DNA of 64,000 bases, taken from Zasmidium citrigriseum (Eukaryota > Ascomycota > Dothideomycetes > Mycosphaerellales > Mycosphaerellaceae). Both the position numbers and the translations under genes were made by a program. The notes under the pieces were generated by a model, which saw only the letters and a list, made by a program, of their open reading frames with translations, was not told the origin of the DNA and made no database searches. Location: assembly GCA_002786025.1 (NCBI GenBank), contig NHNW01000056.1, forward strand, positions 186,001 to 250,000. The letters run 5' to 3'. Of the stretch, positions 41,982 through 53,120 are shown one piece after another (position 1 is the first letter of the stretch; every line of letters starts with the position of its first letter).

Positions 41982-43943
41982 TCAGATGTCGTTGCGTCCG
42001 GAGTTGTCGACCGAAGCATCGTAAATGTCGCGGCCGAGATTGTCTTGCTTCTCCTGGCCGAGCCACTCGCTGAGCTTGAAGAGCCGCTGGAGAGCTGGAT
42101 CCCGGTCGCCTCTGTACGTGATGGGAATTGGAGCCAAGGAGAAAGCGCCGTTCATCTGATTGGACCAGGCCATATCCTGTACGAAGAACTGGTCGCCTAT
42201 GATGTCTGCACCGACGTCACCCTGATAGACGAACAGCTTCATGGTATAGGCGAAAGTAGTGGGGTTGATCCAGGTCTCGGCCCACGTCTCGAAGTATCCG
42301 CTAGCGGCTGTGAAGCCATCAGGGCCTCTCATGATGAGGTTGAGCTCGATAGCGTCGTCTTCATACCGTTCCCGTAGCCTAGCGAGGGCTTTGTTGAGTT
42401 TCGAGTCTCCGCGCTCGGTTGCTGGTCCGACCGTACGGGCAACAGGATCTGTGCCTTTCCTATTGATGCGTGCAGTCTCGATGATGTTGTCTTCCTCGAA
42501 CGTGTTTGGTGGGAACCCGGACATGAAACGCTCGGCGATCTCCAGATTCTCGGCCATCCTCCTGTCCATCGACTCTTGTGTGATCGCGCCTGCAGCGGTT
42601 GCGCTTTGACGGCACACGACGACGACAATGCGACGTATTCTCCTGCCTTCTTCATCGAACATTGGCCGGACGGAGTCTTCAATTGCTGCTGAATGCCTCG
42701 CAAACTTGTTGGCTTTCGGCTGCACGTCTGCGGCGCGAGTCCGAAGCATCTCATGGAGCATCTTCGGGGTATTGGATGCCGGCCTGGAGGCAAAGGCGCG
42801 CAAGAGCTTGCTCCAATGCAGTCCTGCTTTCCGACAACAGTCCACCAACAACTTCATCCTCTTTTCACGGCTCAAGATCGAAATGTCTCGATCCGGTCCG
42901 AAGTCACCGTTGGCCAGCATCTCGTCGACCTTCTTCTGGTTCTGCCGGATCCAGAAGGCCAGTGTGATGGAACCTGCACCTGGCAAAGGCTTCTCCGAAA
43001 TCTGTACAAGCTTCCAGAGGCTATCCACGGCCACCCTGACCTGATCATTTCGGACGTGACAGGGTCTGCCGCCCCTTTCCAACCAATGCTTGAAACCGGT
43101 GTCAAGCTTTGCCGGCTTCCAGGGCTTGGACTTCGCTTTGCGGTTCCGTTTCTTCTTCGGCGGATCTTCTGTACTGATGTCACGATCTGTGAGCTCTGTG
43201 GACTCCGCAGGGTCGACACGGTTAGTGCTATCGGGGATCTCGACCAAGAGGGCAGCGTCTTTTGCCTCCTGGATGGCATTCTCGTCTCGTGTGCCCGTGC
43301 GGCGGTCCAGATGCCAGATTCGCCACTGTTCATCCATCTCTCTGGTGGATTCTGGGTGGCGCACATATTCTTGCTCTGCAGCCTCGTTTGCCCGAGTAAC
43401 CATCTTCGCAGTCCCTCGACGTGAGACAGTTGTTTTAGAGGTCTCTTGAACTCGTGCATCCACCGAATCCAGTCCCGCAAGAATGTCGCTGCCATGACAT
43501 TTTGCCTGCTTAATGTGCACCTCCTTGGCGCTTACACACTCCAGCTGCAGGCATTCACACCGCGTGCACGCGCGCATGCCATCGCCGCCGCCATGATCAC
43601 ACAGTACACATTCGTCTTGCTGGTGCTTGACCAGGGCGTCTGAGGTGCCGAAACCTTTACCACACAGCGGATGGTGGCACACGTACGGTTTCCATTGCTT
43701 TGCAGCGCGGCTATGGTCTGGGTCTGGAGTGGCGATCACATATCCATCTTCCCCTTCACCGGTAGCCATCGACAGCGTGGAACCACGATGGAATTGGATC
43801 AGATGTCGCTGAAGAGCCACCTTCTGGTGGAATGCGGCCTTGCAGCCGATGACGGGACAGTGCTGGTTCTTCGTGGCGAGCTTCATTCGCTCCAAGCAAG
43901 GACCACAAGTTGTCCGGCGCAATTTCTCTCGGAGAGCATTCAT
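41982..43943 (-). CDS. C2H2-type zinc-finger protein of unknown function (gene D)
   Basis: ATG 43943 (MNALREKLRRTTCGPC) gives 653 aa. The frame is open upstream to 44249, but that extension starts at TTG and is made of a minisatellite, so it is probably leader or intron. Near the N-terminus are CGPCLERMK, a finger CPVIGCKAAFHQKVALQRH..H (C-x4-C-x12-H-x4-H), a second one VCHHPLCGKGFGTSDALVKH, and a Cys cluster CVLCDHGGGDGMRACTRCEC. A basic nuclear signal (PPKKKRNRKAKSKP) follows. The C-terminal 330 residues are mostly helical with GFKHWLERGGRPCH and TFAYTMKLFVYQGDVGADII. The stop is followed immediately by array D and ribozyme D. Confidence 0.75.
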   Translation of the reverse strand: MNALREKLRRTTCGPCLERMKLATKNQHCPVIGCKAAFHQKVALQRHLIQFHRGSTLSMATGEGEDGYVIATPDPDHSRAAKQWKPYVCHHPLCGKGFGTSDALVKHQQDECVLCDHGGGDGMRACTRCECLQLECVSAKEVHIKQAKCHGSDILAGLDSVDARVQETSKTTVSRRGTAKMVTRANEAAEQEYVRHPESTREMDEQWRIWHLDRRTGTRDENAIQEAKDAALLVEIPDSTNRVDPAESTELTDRDISTEDPPKKKRNRKAKSKPWKPAKLDTGFKHWLERGGRPCHVRNDQVRVAVDSLWKLVQISEKPLPGAGSITLAFWIRQNQKKVDEMLANGDFGPDRDISILSREKRMKLLVDCCRKAGLHWSKLLRAFASRPASNTPKMLHEMLRTRAADVQPKANKFARHSAAIEDSVRPMFDEEGRRIRRIVVVVCRQSATAAGAITQESMDRRMAENLEIAERFMSGFPPNTFEEDNIIETARINRKGTDPVARTVGPATERGDSKLNKALARLRERYEDDAIELNLIMRGPDGFTAASGYFETWAETWINPTTFAYTMKLFVYQGDVGADIIGDQFFVQDMAWSNQMNGAFSLAPIPITYRGDRDPALQRLFKLSEWLGQEKQDNLGRDIYDASVDNSGRNDI

Positions 43944-44093
43944 ATCCCTCTCGAAGCTGGAGCCCTTTCCTTCGACCACGCGGTTGATCTCGAAGCGTGG
44001 TGGGAGTCCCGTCGAAGTCGCTGTCGTACAGTCAGCACAATAGCTTTGGGAAAGAAGTAAGAGAAGGGGCTGGAAGACGTGACGATGGGCCAG

Positions 44094-44300
44094 CCAGTGA
44101 GCGAGACAGTGAGCGGAGGATTCAGCCCAGAAATGAAGCAAACCCATCCCAATGGCGAACGGGTAATGAACCCAACCATCGTGCACAAGTGAGCCGGACA
44201 GTGAGCCAACCATCATGCAGAAGTGAGCGGGAGTGTGAGCCAAACACAAAGCGGAAATGAGCCAGACAGTGAGCCAGACAGTGAGCCAGACGGTGAGGAT
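44094..44300. repeat. Degenerate minisatellite, unit about TGAGCCAGACAG
   Basis: Successive imperfect copies of GTGAGCCAGACA and relatives (GTGAGCGAGACA, GTGAGCCGGACA, ATGAGCCAGACA), perfect in the last three units near 44264-44292. It lies between the start of gene D and the 3' end of the 44361-44828 gene (both minus strand), in a 5' leader or promoter. Confidence 0.7.
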
Positions 44301-44360
44301 TTGACCTGGTAGGGTAGTGGTAGTGGGGAAATGGAGGAATGCAGAGGCAAAGAATGGCTA

Positions 44361-44828
44361 TCACCCACAAGGAGTCTCCTGGCTGGAGTCGACTGGCAGG
44401 TTGGTGGCCTTCTCCTTGCCCTTGGTGCCTGTGGCCTGCACCTTGGGTCTGTCGCCATCGAGCTCGCCGTGGCCGCGCTTGGCCGGGGTGCCAGGTGCTG
44501 TTGGGGCGGTCAGTGGTGTTCAAGAATCGTAGAACCGTGACACGAGAGAGCACTTGCCTGGAGTTGCAGCCTGTGCGGTCAGTTCAAGCTGCTGGATCCG
44601 TTCCAGCAGCGTCTGCTTCTCGTGCTGCAGCTTCTGGTTCTCCTGCTGCAGCTTCTGGTTCTCCTGCTGCAGGTGCTGCAGCCCAAAGTTCACTTGCAGC
44701 TGCGCGTAGCTCCGCTGGTGCTGCAGCTGGCTCGACAGGTACTGGTTCGTCTGCTCCAGGTGCTGCACATAGGTCTGCTGCTGCGGGCCTTGGGATACGG
44801 GCGGCGGCGGGGGCTGGGGGTGCTGCAT
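44361..44828 (-). CDS. Gln-rich coiled-coil protein with a GC-AG intron
   Basis: Exon 1 44828..44558 and exon 2 44497..44361 (60-nt intron with a GCAAGT donor, CACTGAC branch and CAACAG acceptor, phase 1) give 135 aa. Only the GC donor keeps both frames. The N-terminus is Pro/Gln-rich (MQHPQPPPPPVSQGPQQQ), followed by a long coiled coil with perfect Leu/Gln heptads (LQHLQQENQKLQQENQKLQH, then EKQTLLERIQQLEL). The tail is Lys/Gly-rich (TPAKRGHGELDGDRPKVQ). Likely a dimerising nuclear protein, without a visible DNA-binding basic region. The leader is a long CACC/ACC tract. It lies upstream of gene D on the same strand. Confidence 0.65.
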
Positions 44829-46720
44829 GGCGGCGGCGGCGGCGGTGATGGTGGTTGTGGTGGTGGTGGTGGTTGTGTGAAAGAGACGAGACGCGTCGAC
44901 TTCGCCTCGCCTTCGCGGGTAGGCAGAAAGCACGTGGACCCCCCTGTACTAGAAGTGGGTCTGGGTATGGCATGGCAGGAGCGACCTCCTCCAGCACAAC
45001 CACGAACATCGCCAGATATTCGCGCGACAGGACTGGCGTACATCGTGAACATCATCTTACGAGGGCCTAAGCGTTGTCGTTGCAATCGGAGCAGAGTTGA
45101 GGTGGTGGATGGATGGGAGGTCTCCCACAGCCAGCCAGCCCGCCCATGCCAGGCCAGGCGGTCGACCATCGCCAACGCTGGCCAAACCGTCACACGTCCA
45201 GTCCTGGGACATGCTTTTCCATCTCACAGCTCCATCGACATCCTCGCACATCGTCCACGATGTTCTGGATGTGCGCGAGGATGAAGATGAGGGTGAGGGC
45301 GGTGGCACCTTCCTCTCGTTTCGCTCCCCGGCCTGTGCCGTGGCCGTGGCGCGTGCCAAAGGTCGTGTCCTGTCCTGTGTCTCTCTCTCAGGCTGCACTG
45401 AGCTGTCTCAACGATGACAGCGACACATACTTGGATTGAGAATCATGCCGCGATAGTGCCAGCTCGCCAGAGATGAGTGTTCCTGTATAGCAAATATCCC
45501 ATTGAAGAATCCAGTGCCAGGTTTCCACGTGTTCGGCGCGTCCGTGCCCAGGTTGCTCCTTCCCAAGTCCATTCTTGTCTGCCTGAATGCCAGAATGCAG
45601 GATGCCACTTCTCTCTTCTCTTCTCTCCTCTTCTCCAAGCACCAACAACAACAACAACAGCAACATCAGCCAGCCAGCCAGCAGCAGCAGCAACACCAGT
45701 ACGATGAGTCCAGCCCCAAACAGACATGCCCACGCAGACCCACTGACTCTTGCATGCACACAGACCTCACGCCAACGAGATGGGTCCACGTCGACATCGG
45801 CTTGATCTCGTACCAATACCATACGGCCAATCGTTCACCCGGGGCTGTAGCCGTACCGGTACCCATACCTTGCCCTTTGCCTTGCCATCCAGCCTCCACC
45901 ATCCCGTCCTTGCGTCGTTCCTCTCAAGAAGCAGACATGCTAACGCCTGGGCAGGGGAACCTCTCCGGAAAGCGAAAGTCCTGGGTGCAATTGATTTGCG
46001 GATCGTTGCTCGCCGGAAGCCATGTTGGGGAACCTCTCCATCGGGTGAATGGACAGCACGATTGCGCGCGCCATTGGGGGTTGTGTCCATGATCTGCCCG
46101 TCTTCGAAACCCAGTCTCACGGCGGTCATTTCGACAGTCCAGCAAACACAACAACCACAACAACACAACATGAGCCTGAGTGTGGAGGAGGAGGAGGAGA
46201 GGCGGACTTGACCAGACTGAGTTGCATCCACCATCTTGTGCAGATTACTGATATGATTCACAGTGCGGCTGGTGTCCATCACCAACAACATCAACACACT
46301 GCTCCGCCATCCGGGTCCGGCAAGCGGCCTTGCGCTGTCGCTGGCTCTGGCCATGATGTCCTCTTCCCCAGAACGCAGGTGATACTGTCGCCTGGGGCTG
46401 TTGGATCGTCGGCGACGGGCTGGCTGTACGCACTGCACTCCTCGATGTCTCAAGTGGCTCCGGCATCATCTTGAGATGGAAGGGAACCGCATTCAAGGTG
46501 CCTGCATGCCTTCAACTTGGTCATTGCCGCCGTAAGGCTCACTCGACCAAGAGCCTCTCTCGTCCTCGGATGAGTTGGCCACACTCTTGTTGGGAACTTG
46601 GGCTCGTCGGCGTACTTGATGTGTCTGACACTTCATGGTACGTTGGCTTTCCTGGGCTGGGGCTTTGTTGGTCTTGAGGGCTTTGTTGGTCTTGAGGGAT
46701 TTGGTCTTCCAACGACGAGA
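44829..46720. other. Gene-poor region, 1.9 kb
   Basis: Starts with the ACC-rich leader of the coiled-coil gene (44829-44880). Contains CAA/CAG microsatellites (45640-45700, 46140-46200). The long plus-strand frame 45502-46092 is Gln/Pro/Ser low-complexity and not supported as a gene. Confidence 0.5.
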
Positions 46721-46727
46721 GCATTCA

Positions 46728-47070
46728 ACCATACCGTCTCATAGTGGCGGCGTGAAGATGCGATTGTCGGAGAATCATGGGTGAGCACGGTCACCCGGCG
46801 AAGCTTCGCCGCCCTTTGCAGATGCTTCTCCCTGTCGGCCTTTGGCTGTGGCAGAGTTTGGGAAATCTGGCGGGCAACAACACTCGACGCGAGCACCCAA
46901 GCATACCGCCTCATCCCATGGCGGCGTGATGATGTGACTGTCGAAGAGCGAGGGGTGACCACGGTCGCCCGGCGGTGGCAACATCGCCGCCCTTTGCAGA
47001 TGCTTCTCCCTGTCAGCCTTTGGCTATGGCAGAGTCAGGGACATTTGACGGGCAACAATCCAAACGCAAG
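46728..47070. repeat. Tandem duplication of about 180 bp, two copies
   Basis: Copy 1 about 46728-46900 and copy 2 about 46906-47070 share, in order, CATACCGYCTCAT, GGCGGCGTGAWGATG, GTGASCACGGTCRCCCGGCG, then GCCGCCCTTTGCAGATGCTT and TCCCTGTCRGCCTTTGGCT, and GGCGGGCAACAA or GACGGGCAACAA. Several substitutions separate the copies, so the duplication is not recent. No coding content recognised. Confidence 0.75.
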
Positions 47071-47269
47071 TGATACGTTTGGCTGCGGACGGTGACGGCG
47101 GTGGATGGGCGTGGTGTATGTAGTTGTAGTTGTTGTTGCTGCTTCAAATTCAAGACTGGACCCTGAAGAACTGAAGAACAAGTTCCTCTTTCCTTCCATC
47201 TTATCTTATCTCATCTCATCTGGACAAACTTCATCATCGCCGCCCGCCCGCCAGATCATGCACCACCAT

Positions 47270-48100
47270 CATGGCGATTGCGAACTCGCTCCCCACTGTC
47301 ACGGTCACAGTGAGTGCCGGCGAGAGAGCCATAGCCGAACATGCTGACAGCGAGAACTGGAAGCCCGCCCGCTGGCAGCAAAGCCACCTGGCACCACAGC
47401 CAAGGCGTCCTCCTCCCCGGCGGCAAGATCCAGAAGTACCTGTATCAGACGCTGGGAGACATTCCAGAACATCCTCATCCTCATCCTCATCCTGACAGCG
47501 AGACGCCCAACCCGTTCGACACAGTCACACGCTAATCGAGGCCCAATCTGGACAAACCTTCGAGATTCGCATGGAGGTTTTGATGTCTCTGTAGACGGCA
47601 ACGAAACCGACTGTTTTTTCGTCTGGAAGCCGGCCGGCCGGCAGCGAAGCCACCTCACACTACAGACAGACAGACAAGCCGCGAAAACACCGCCGAAATC
47701 GTGTTCGAATCCTTCAATTGCGCTGGTCTGTACATTGCTGTGCGAGCACCTCCGGCGCCCCATCTCGCTACCCCTCCGCTCGCCGCCGCTGCTGCTTGGC
47801 GGCTCACAGCGTATGACCGGCTGTCACATGACGAAGGCCTCCTCCTCCTCCGCGGCGGCAAGATCCAGGAGTACCAGTCCCGGGCGCTGGACAAGCGCGA
47901 GGACATCAAGAGCGACAAGGAGCACCATAGCGGCGGATCCAAAGTCCTGCGATGTTGGTACCATCTCCGAGAAAGATATGAAGGGCAAAGCACTTTCGCA
48001 TTCTGTTGGGTGGGTGGAACAATCGCCATTTCGTGGAGGCAGAGCGCTGACATGCAGACCAGCTTGAACCCAGGACGCCACAGCGCTCTTAGTGCTCCAT
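47270..48100 (+). pseudogene. DUF7918-like pseudogene
   Basis: Pieces in different frames read in order as this fungal domain: MAIANSLPTVTVTVSAGERA (from 47270), PNPFDTVTR ending at 47535, IEAQSGQTFEIRMEV (from 47540), GFDVSVDGNETDCFFVWKP (47577 onward), then TAEIVFESFNCAGLY and LLLLRGGKIQEYQSRALDKR. Between VTR and IEAQSGQ one base is missing (CGCTAATCGAG), which moves the frame and creates a stop. A further stop (CTCTGTAG) follows. A stretch around 47357-47440 (KPARW ... PGGKIQKY) resembles 47625-47870, so a piece has also been duplicated. The family name is from memory. Confidence 0.6.
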
Positions 48101-49800
48101 CTCTCTACCAATCTCTCCACCAACATTGGTCCATCCTCCGCCTCTATTCTCCTTCGCCAAGATGCACGATCCGTACGCCCGCCACCAACAATACCAGCCT
48201 GATCGCACCGAAAGCTTCTGCTTCCAATGGCATAAGAGGAAGGGGGAGGAGGAAGATTGGTGGTGAGGGAAGAGAAGAACAAGATGGAGGGAAGTTCATT
48301 CAGCACCGGTGTCGAACAGAAGGAGGCGCAATGGAAGCAAATGGAAGATTCAGAGGCAATACAGACGGCGGCGGTGGCCCTCTGAGGAATGTGGCACAAA
48401 ACACTCCCCGTAGAGACTCCCCGTAGAGCTCGATATGCCACATTAGCACATATCCTTTGTGGCAACTGGGCTGGACTCCCCGCCACGCCATCCAAATGCG
48501 AAGTCACCAATCGCAGCCGGAGATTTGGAAAAAGTCCTGCGTGCATCGGCCTTTGTTGATCAACGAGAGCGTCTAGAGCACCAGGAGACTTCACTGGGGA
48601 CGGCGGTGGAGCCACAACGTGGTGCTGCCGCGTTGTCAAGAACTTCAGTTTTGTCTTCGACCCGGCCGAGACTCTAATCCAGATCCAGATAACATCGCCA
48701 TGTCCTGCCCACGAATCCAGATCCTTGCGTTCGACATCGACATCGACATGACTTCCCTCTCCCTTCTCTCAGTCTTACCTGCACAGCAATCCTTTGGTAC
48801 TACCCAGCGGCATGGTAGGAAGAGAAGGAGGAAGAACAAGGTTGATAAGAGGGATTAAGAACAAGACGAACGTTGTGTTAGAGGCCAGAGCGCTGAGGAC
48901 GGACGGATAAAGGCACATATTCCGTTTGCGCACTGCTGGACTGCTCGTGGACTCGGGTTGGAACGGCAAAGGGATGGGAAGCTGGGGCGGCGGCGGCCTC
49001 GTTCACCTTACCCATTCGACAATCCAGGATGCCACAATACTACGCTCGACCCCCTGTTTCCGGACAACCTCACAACACATGAAGTCACGAATGAGATCCG
49101 GACATCTCGAGTTGGCCTCACATGCTCTGGCATCTCTTGATACAGTAAATCACCCAGTGCCCAGGCAATCGAGCGGCTTCGCTTCTCAATGCGCGGCACA
49201 TTTCTACACTTCTGCCGCTGCCATTCCCCTGGAGTCTGGAGCCAATATGGCCGGGGCGAGCAAGGACGAAAAAAGAAGATAGGGAAGACACAGGGCAGAA
49301 GACAACACTGCACTACACCAGCTCTGTAGCTGCTCGGACGATAGGCTCGAATGGACATCTCTCCAGCTCCACATGCACCTCAAATCCGCACGCTCCGAAG
49401 TTGATGGTCATACGGGACATCATTTCATTTCCGCTGCTTATCTACGCTTCACCCGGATCTTGACGGGATGTCTCGCTTACAGTGATGAGCTGCCACGACC
49501 TCTGGAACAAGGCCTTCGAGAGCTTAGACTCAGACTCAGCTGCCATTCCGGGCAGGGAGAGAGAAGGATGGCAATCTCGCTCGCTCCGCCTCGACAAGCG
49601 CCTACAGACATTTGTGACCAACTCGAGACTTTCTCCCTCTTGCGCTTCTTCGCCTTCTTCGCCTTCTTCGCATCAGCCTCCAGTAAGGTTGCTTCGGATC
49701 ATCGTCTAGGCTGATCTTAAGCATGTCATTGACTTGTTCTAGGCGTTCGGGCAGGTGCTCCAGCCTGAAGTAGCGTGGTGGCTTCGCCATGACCGCGTTC
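48101..49800. other. Gene-poor region, 1.7 kb
   Basis: No frame with a recognisable product. Scattered short pieces look like decayed coding sequence but I cannot assign them. Confidence 0.45.
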
Positions 49801-50370
49801 TACGTTCGCGGCACCTCATACTGATGTCCAAGCACACATATCTTCACCCAGAGCGCGACTTCTTCTGCCGCCGGTACCGTGATTGGGCTCGTCTCACTTC
49901 CTTCTCCTTGTGGTATGGCATCTTGGAGTAGGGCCTTGTTGATGATCCAGAAAAACAGGTGTTCCCATGCGTCTTCGAGGTCGCTGTCGTCGGCGAAGCT
50001 CGGCACGCCTGGCTCGTTGTCACCGAGCGACTGTTGTATGTCAAGTCTCTCACGAACAAGGGAAGCTTGAGGCATTGAGGAGGAGTATGTCTTCCTGGAC
50101 CTGGTATGGCTTTGGGGAGGCGCCGACGAAGTCTTCCGCCGCCAACGTGATCGGACTTGCCTGACTTCCCCTCTTGTATCGACATCTTGTGGCAAACGGT
50201 TGTTGATGATCCAGAAGAGCAGGTGTTTCCATGCGTCTTCGAGGTCGCTGTCTTCGGGGAATCTGAGCACGCCTGGCTCGTCATCTCCGATGGAATATTG
50301 CACGTCGAGCGGTCGGGCGAAGAAGGCGGAGGCATTGATGAGGGTGCTTTCTTGGACTTGGGAGGGCTAA
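49801..50370 (-). pseudogene. Degenerate BTB/POZ domain, two tandem partial copies
   Basis: Copy 1 (about 50370-50130) reads QESTLINASAFFARPLD, then SIGDDEPGVLRFPEDSDLED and AWKHLLFWIINNRLPQD. Copy 2 (about 50120-49801) reads VQEDILLLNASSFPCS and then a stop/frameshift, continuing in another frame with LDIQQSLGDNEPGVPSFADD, AWEHLFFWIINKALLQD and ending VALWVKICVLGHQYEVPRT. The pattern (SxFFxxAL, FxxDxxxxxWxxLLFWI, LWVKIYVLGxxYxVP) is that of fungal BTB domains. The first copy lacks its C-terminal strand-helix and the second is broken, so neither encodes a full domain. Confidence 0.7.
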
Positions 50371-51380
50371 GAAGAGGTGCCGACGAAGATCTTGATCAGG
50401 CGGTGTTCGGTTCGAAGTTGTCTGGAGACGTCAGTCTCAGTCGGTGGACGAATATTACTGCATGAGCGACTTGATCTCCGCCGGTGGTACCGCCGTCTTG
50501 TTTTGCCTTGACAATAGGCTGTGATGGTGATGTTCTTGGTGGTGAGAGTGTGAGAATGAGGTTCAACAAGGCAGGCAGGCAGGGAGGATCTTGAGCTAAA
50601 GGCGTGACGTGACGCATGTGACGCACGATTCGCCTTGAGATCGTGAATAACGCCCAGCTCCAGCTCGATCCATCCATGCATCGACAGACATCTATTCTTC
50701 GGCTCGTCCGCTTCGTGGACTCTTCATCCGCCGCCGCCACCAGAATCCCGATCACACCGCCGCAGCCATGCCCACGCAAATTCGAAATCCGCAGTCGCAG
50801 TCGTTTTCCCCTTCCCGCCAGAATCATCACGTCCCACGAATGTTTGCTCCCACCCAACGGCGTCAAAGGAGGAAGACTAGCAAGAGGGCGAGAAGGATAA
50901 GATGGAGGACAATTGCGTTTAAAGCACTCAAAGCCAGCGAGAAGAAGCACATTCTCATGGAGCGAATATTGCTGCCACAGTGAAGGGCTCAAACTCCGGA
51001 TGGACCGCAACGCGTGCGCAAATCGGGTTTGCAGCCCGTGCGACTTCACCAGAGCGACCCGGACGTCAGCGCAGCTCGAGCTCTTCCTGGTAGATATTGC
51101 AGGCAGCATCCAGTCCGTCGCAGAATGCAGCAAGAGGAAGTATGGATTGAAGAGTGACGAGGAAGGGGAGCAGGAGCAGCAGCAGCAGCAGCAGCGCTGG
51201 ATGAGAACCAACAGCACCTCGCTTGGTGGAGGAGGAGGGAGGAAGAGGAGGAGGCATCTCGTACTGCTGCTGAGGCTGCGTGGATCCAGGTTGGCAATGC
51301 AGAGAAAGACATTGCCGTCGCCTCGACTCGACTCACAATACTACGCCTTTCACCTTCTACCACCCCGGATGAGCAGAACA
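50371..51380. other. Intergenic, 1.0 kb
   Basis: Contains a CAG tract (51170-51200). Nothing recognised as coding. Confidence 0.45.
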
Positions 51381-51404
51381 ACTCAGATACTATGTGTGTC
51401 GCTA

Positions 51405-52505
51405 CTGGCAGAGCTTCGCATCCACATCTACGAGTACGCACTGGGCCCACCGGCCGACCCTGGACGCATGCACCCTCTTCTTGTCCGAATCATCAAAGAT
51501 GATGGTTTCTGCTATTCCTCCAGCCAGAGCTGCGTATCCGCATCTACGAGTATGCATTGGACCCATTGGGCCCATTGGCCGACGCTCTTGTCCGAATCAT
51601 CAAAGGTCATCACCAAGTTGCCATGCTTCTGTCATTCCCAGCAGAGCTCCGCATCCGCATCTACGAGTATGCATTGGACCCACTGGCAGATCCTGGACCT
51701 GGACGCATGCACCCTCTTCTCCGAATCTTCAAGGCCATCGCCCACTTCCTAATTCTTCGTCGCTCTCAGCAGAGCTCCGCATCTGCATCTACGAGCAGGT
51801 ATTGGATCCACTGGCCGACCCTTGGCGTGTACGGCCCCATCAAATCATGATAGGGCCATCACCAAAATGCCTGCTATGGCACAGTGCCACGGAAGAGAAA
51901 CCGCGATGCGACTGTGCCATGAACACCATCAACCTGGCTCTGTTGAGAGTCCACAAGGAAGTCTCGGCCGGAGCCATGGCCTCCATTGCGAAGGACTCAC
52001 ATCCATGCCGACCTCTCGACGGAGGCCATGGCCTTGCTGGGCTTGACAAGTATTGGAAGACAATCCAGCAGGAGTTGCCTCAATTTCGAAAGATTTAAAT
52101 CCACGCCGACCTCTCCACGGAGAAGATCAACAACTTCAAGTTCGTTCTCTCAGCTCTCATGGGACTCAGGACGTTAGGCAAGCTGCAATATATTCGACTT
52201 GAGCTGGTACCACGACTATCAAGACGATTACGTCGAGACTTGCCGTACCAATGTAGTACTGGTTGTGATGACCCGGTCGGGATGGTCTTGCTGGGCTTGA
52301 CAAGGATTGAAAGGCGCATGGAGCGAGAACTGCCTCAGTTGCCCGAACACCACTCCAAAGCTCAGGATGTAGAGCCGAGAGCGAACACCGGATGGAGAAT
52401 TTCGTTGGCGTTGACTCTTGCTTGGTTCTCCCCCATTGATATGCACACTGAAGCATGTACTGTGATTGAATTCAACCAAGAGAATGATCGTGGAAAGGAG
52501 GAAAG
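51405..52505 (+). pseudogene. Relic of an LPAELR-type fungal protein with four tandem N-terminal motif copies
   Basis: Four tandem copies of a unit of about 125 bp encode LLAELRIHIYEYALGPPADP, a second in a shifted frame, FPAELRIRIYEYALDPLADP and LSAELRICIYEQVLDPLADP (at about 51407, 51525, 51640 and 51767). Copies 1-3 also share MHPLL-RI. The motif is the start of a large fungal family (LPAELRNRIYEYVL). After copy 4 the frame continues NTINLALLRVHKEVSAGAMA, the usual next motif, to a stop at 52098. A further related piece (LLGLTRIERRMERELPQLPE) appears at about 52290 in another frame. Frames shift between copies, so it is unlikely to be functional. Confidence 0.65.
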
Positions 52506-52544
52506 ATGAAATGGGAAATTGAGGATCGCCCGCTGGCATCTGGC

Positions 52545-52930
52545 ATGCGTTCGATTAGCCAAGAGGAGGAGGACGGACGTCTCGAAGACAGTGCGGTCAA
52601 ACGATCTCTAACAATGCCAACTTGTCAAATTCTATCAAACGCAGACTCAGTGGGTCAGACCCTCGATAGATCGTGGGGATATGAGTACGAACGCGAGGGT
52701 GAGCGTCGATGTTCATGCGAGATTGAAAGCAGTCAGTGGGTCCGCCGGGCAGCGGGCAGCCAACACAAAGTTGAATTCTCGCTGTGGACGATCTCCATCT
52801 CCCTTGATCTTGCTTTCTCTGGTGGTGTCAGGCGCTGATCCGGTGCCAGAGACGATGAGGGTCTCATGGAGAATATGTCGAGGATTCAAAAAGGTCATCT
52901 AAAATTCAGTTCATGCTAGCTCGCCACCCA
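52545..52930. repeat. Direct repeat of about 380 bp, copy 1
   Basis: Shares with 53350-53722, in the same order, AAGAGGAGGAGGACGGAC-like, GGTCAAWCKATCTCTA, GACTCRTTGG/GACTCAGTGG, GATCGTGGGGAT, ATCTCCATCTCC, GTTAGGCGC/GTCAGGCGC, TCATGGRGAATAT and GCTAGCTCGCC. Differences are substitutions and short gaps without RIP bias. Probably part of a decayed minus-strand gene. Confidence 0.7.
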
Positions 52931-53120
52931 AGAACCATCTTGTCGTCCAGTCTCGCCATCATATTGACGCTGGTGATGCGTAGGAAGAGATCTGCTGGCA
53001 AGTGGAATGCGAAGCCGTCGGTGTCAAGGCCGTGCTGTGCAGCTTGGGTGTAGAAGTGGAAGACGTGCTGGTAACCGATGTCGCAGAAATTGCAAATCCA
53101 GTATGAGCCGCCTCCGCCTC
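52911..53120 (-). pseudogene. C-terminal fragment of an unidentified protein
   Basis: A minus-strand frame reads GGGGSYWICNFCDIGYQHVF, then HFYTQAAQHGLDTDGFAFHL, PADLFLRITSVNMMARLDDK and MVLGWRASMN before a stop near 52912. Composition is coding-like, with a CNFC motif, but there is no start and no family is recognised. It abuts repeat copy 1, so repeat plus fragment may be one decayed gene. Confidence 0.4.

Noticed and set aside
41758..42066. ORFs reading SRLCLGS / FKALSWI / LQGSVLD through the hairpin arrays
   Set aside because: They arise from translating the hairpin units in different frames; frames are not conserved between loci, while base pairing is.
43944..44249. N-terminal extension of gene D
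   Set aside because: Starts at TTG and consists of the translated minisatellite; the first good ATG is at 43943.
45502..46092. 196-aa Gln-rich ORF
   Set aside because: CAA/CAG microsatellite and Pro/Ser low complexity, no conserved block and no intron signals linking it to anything.
47824..48639. 271-aa minus-strand ORF
   Set aside because: No domain, and it lies antisense to the recognisable DUF7918-like pieces.
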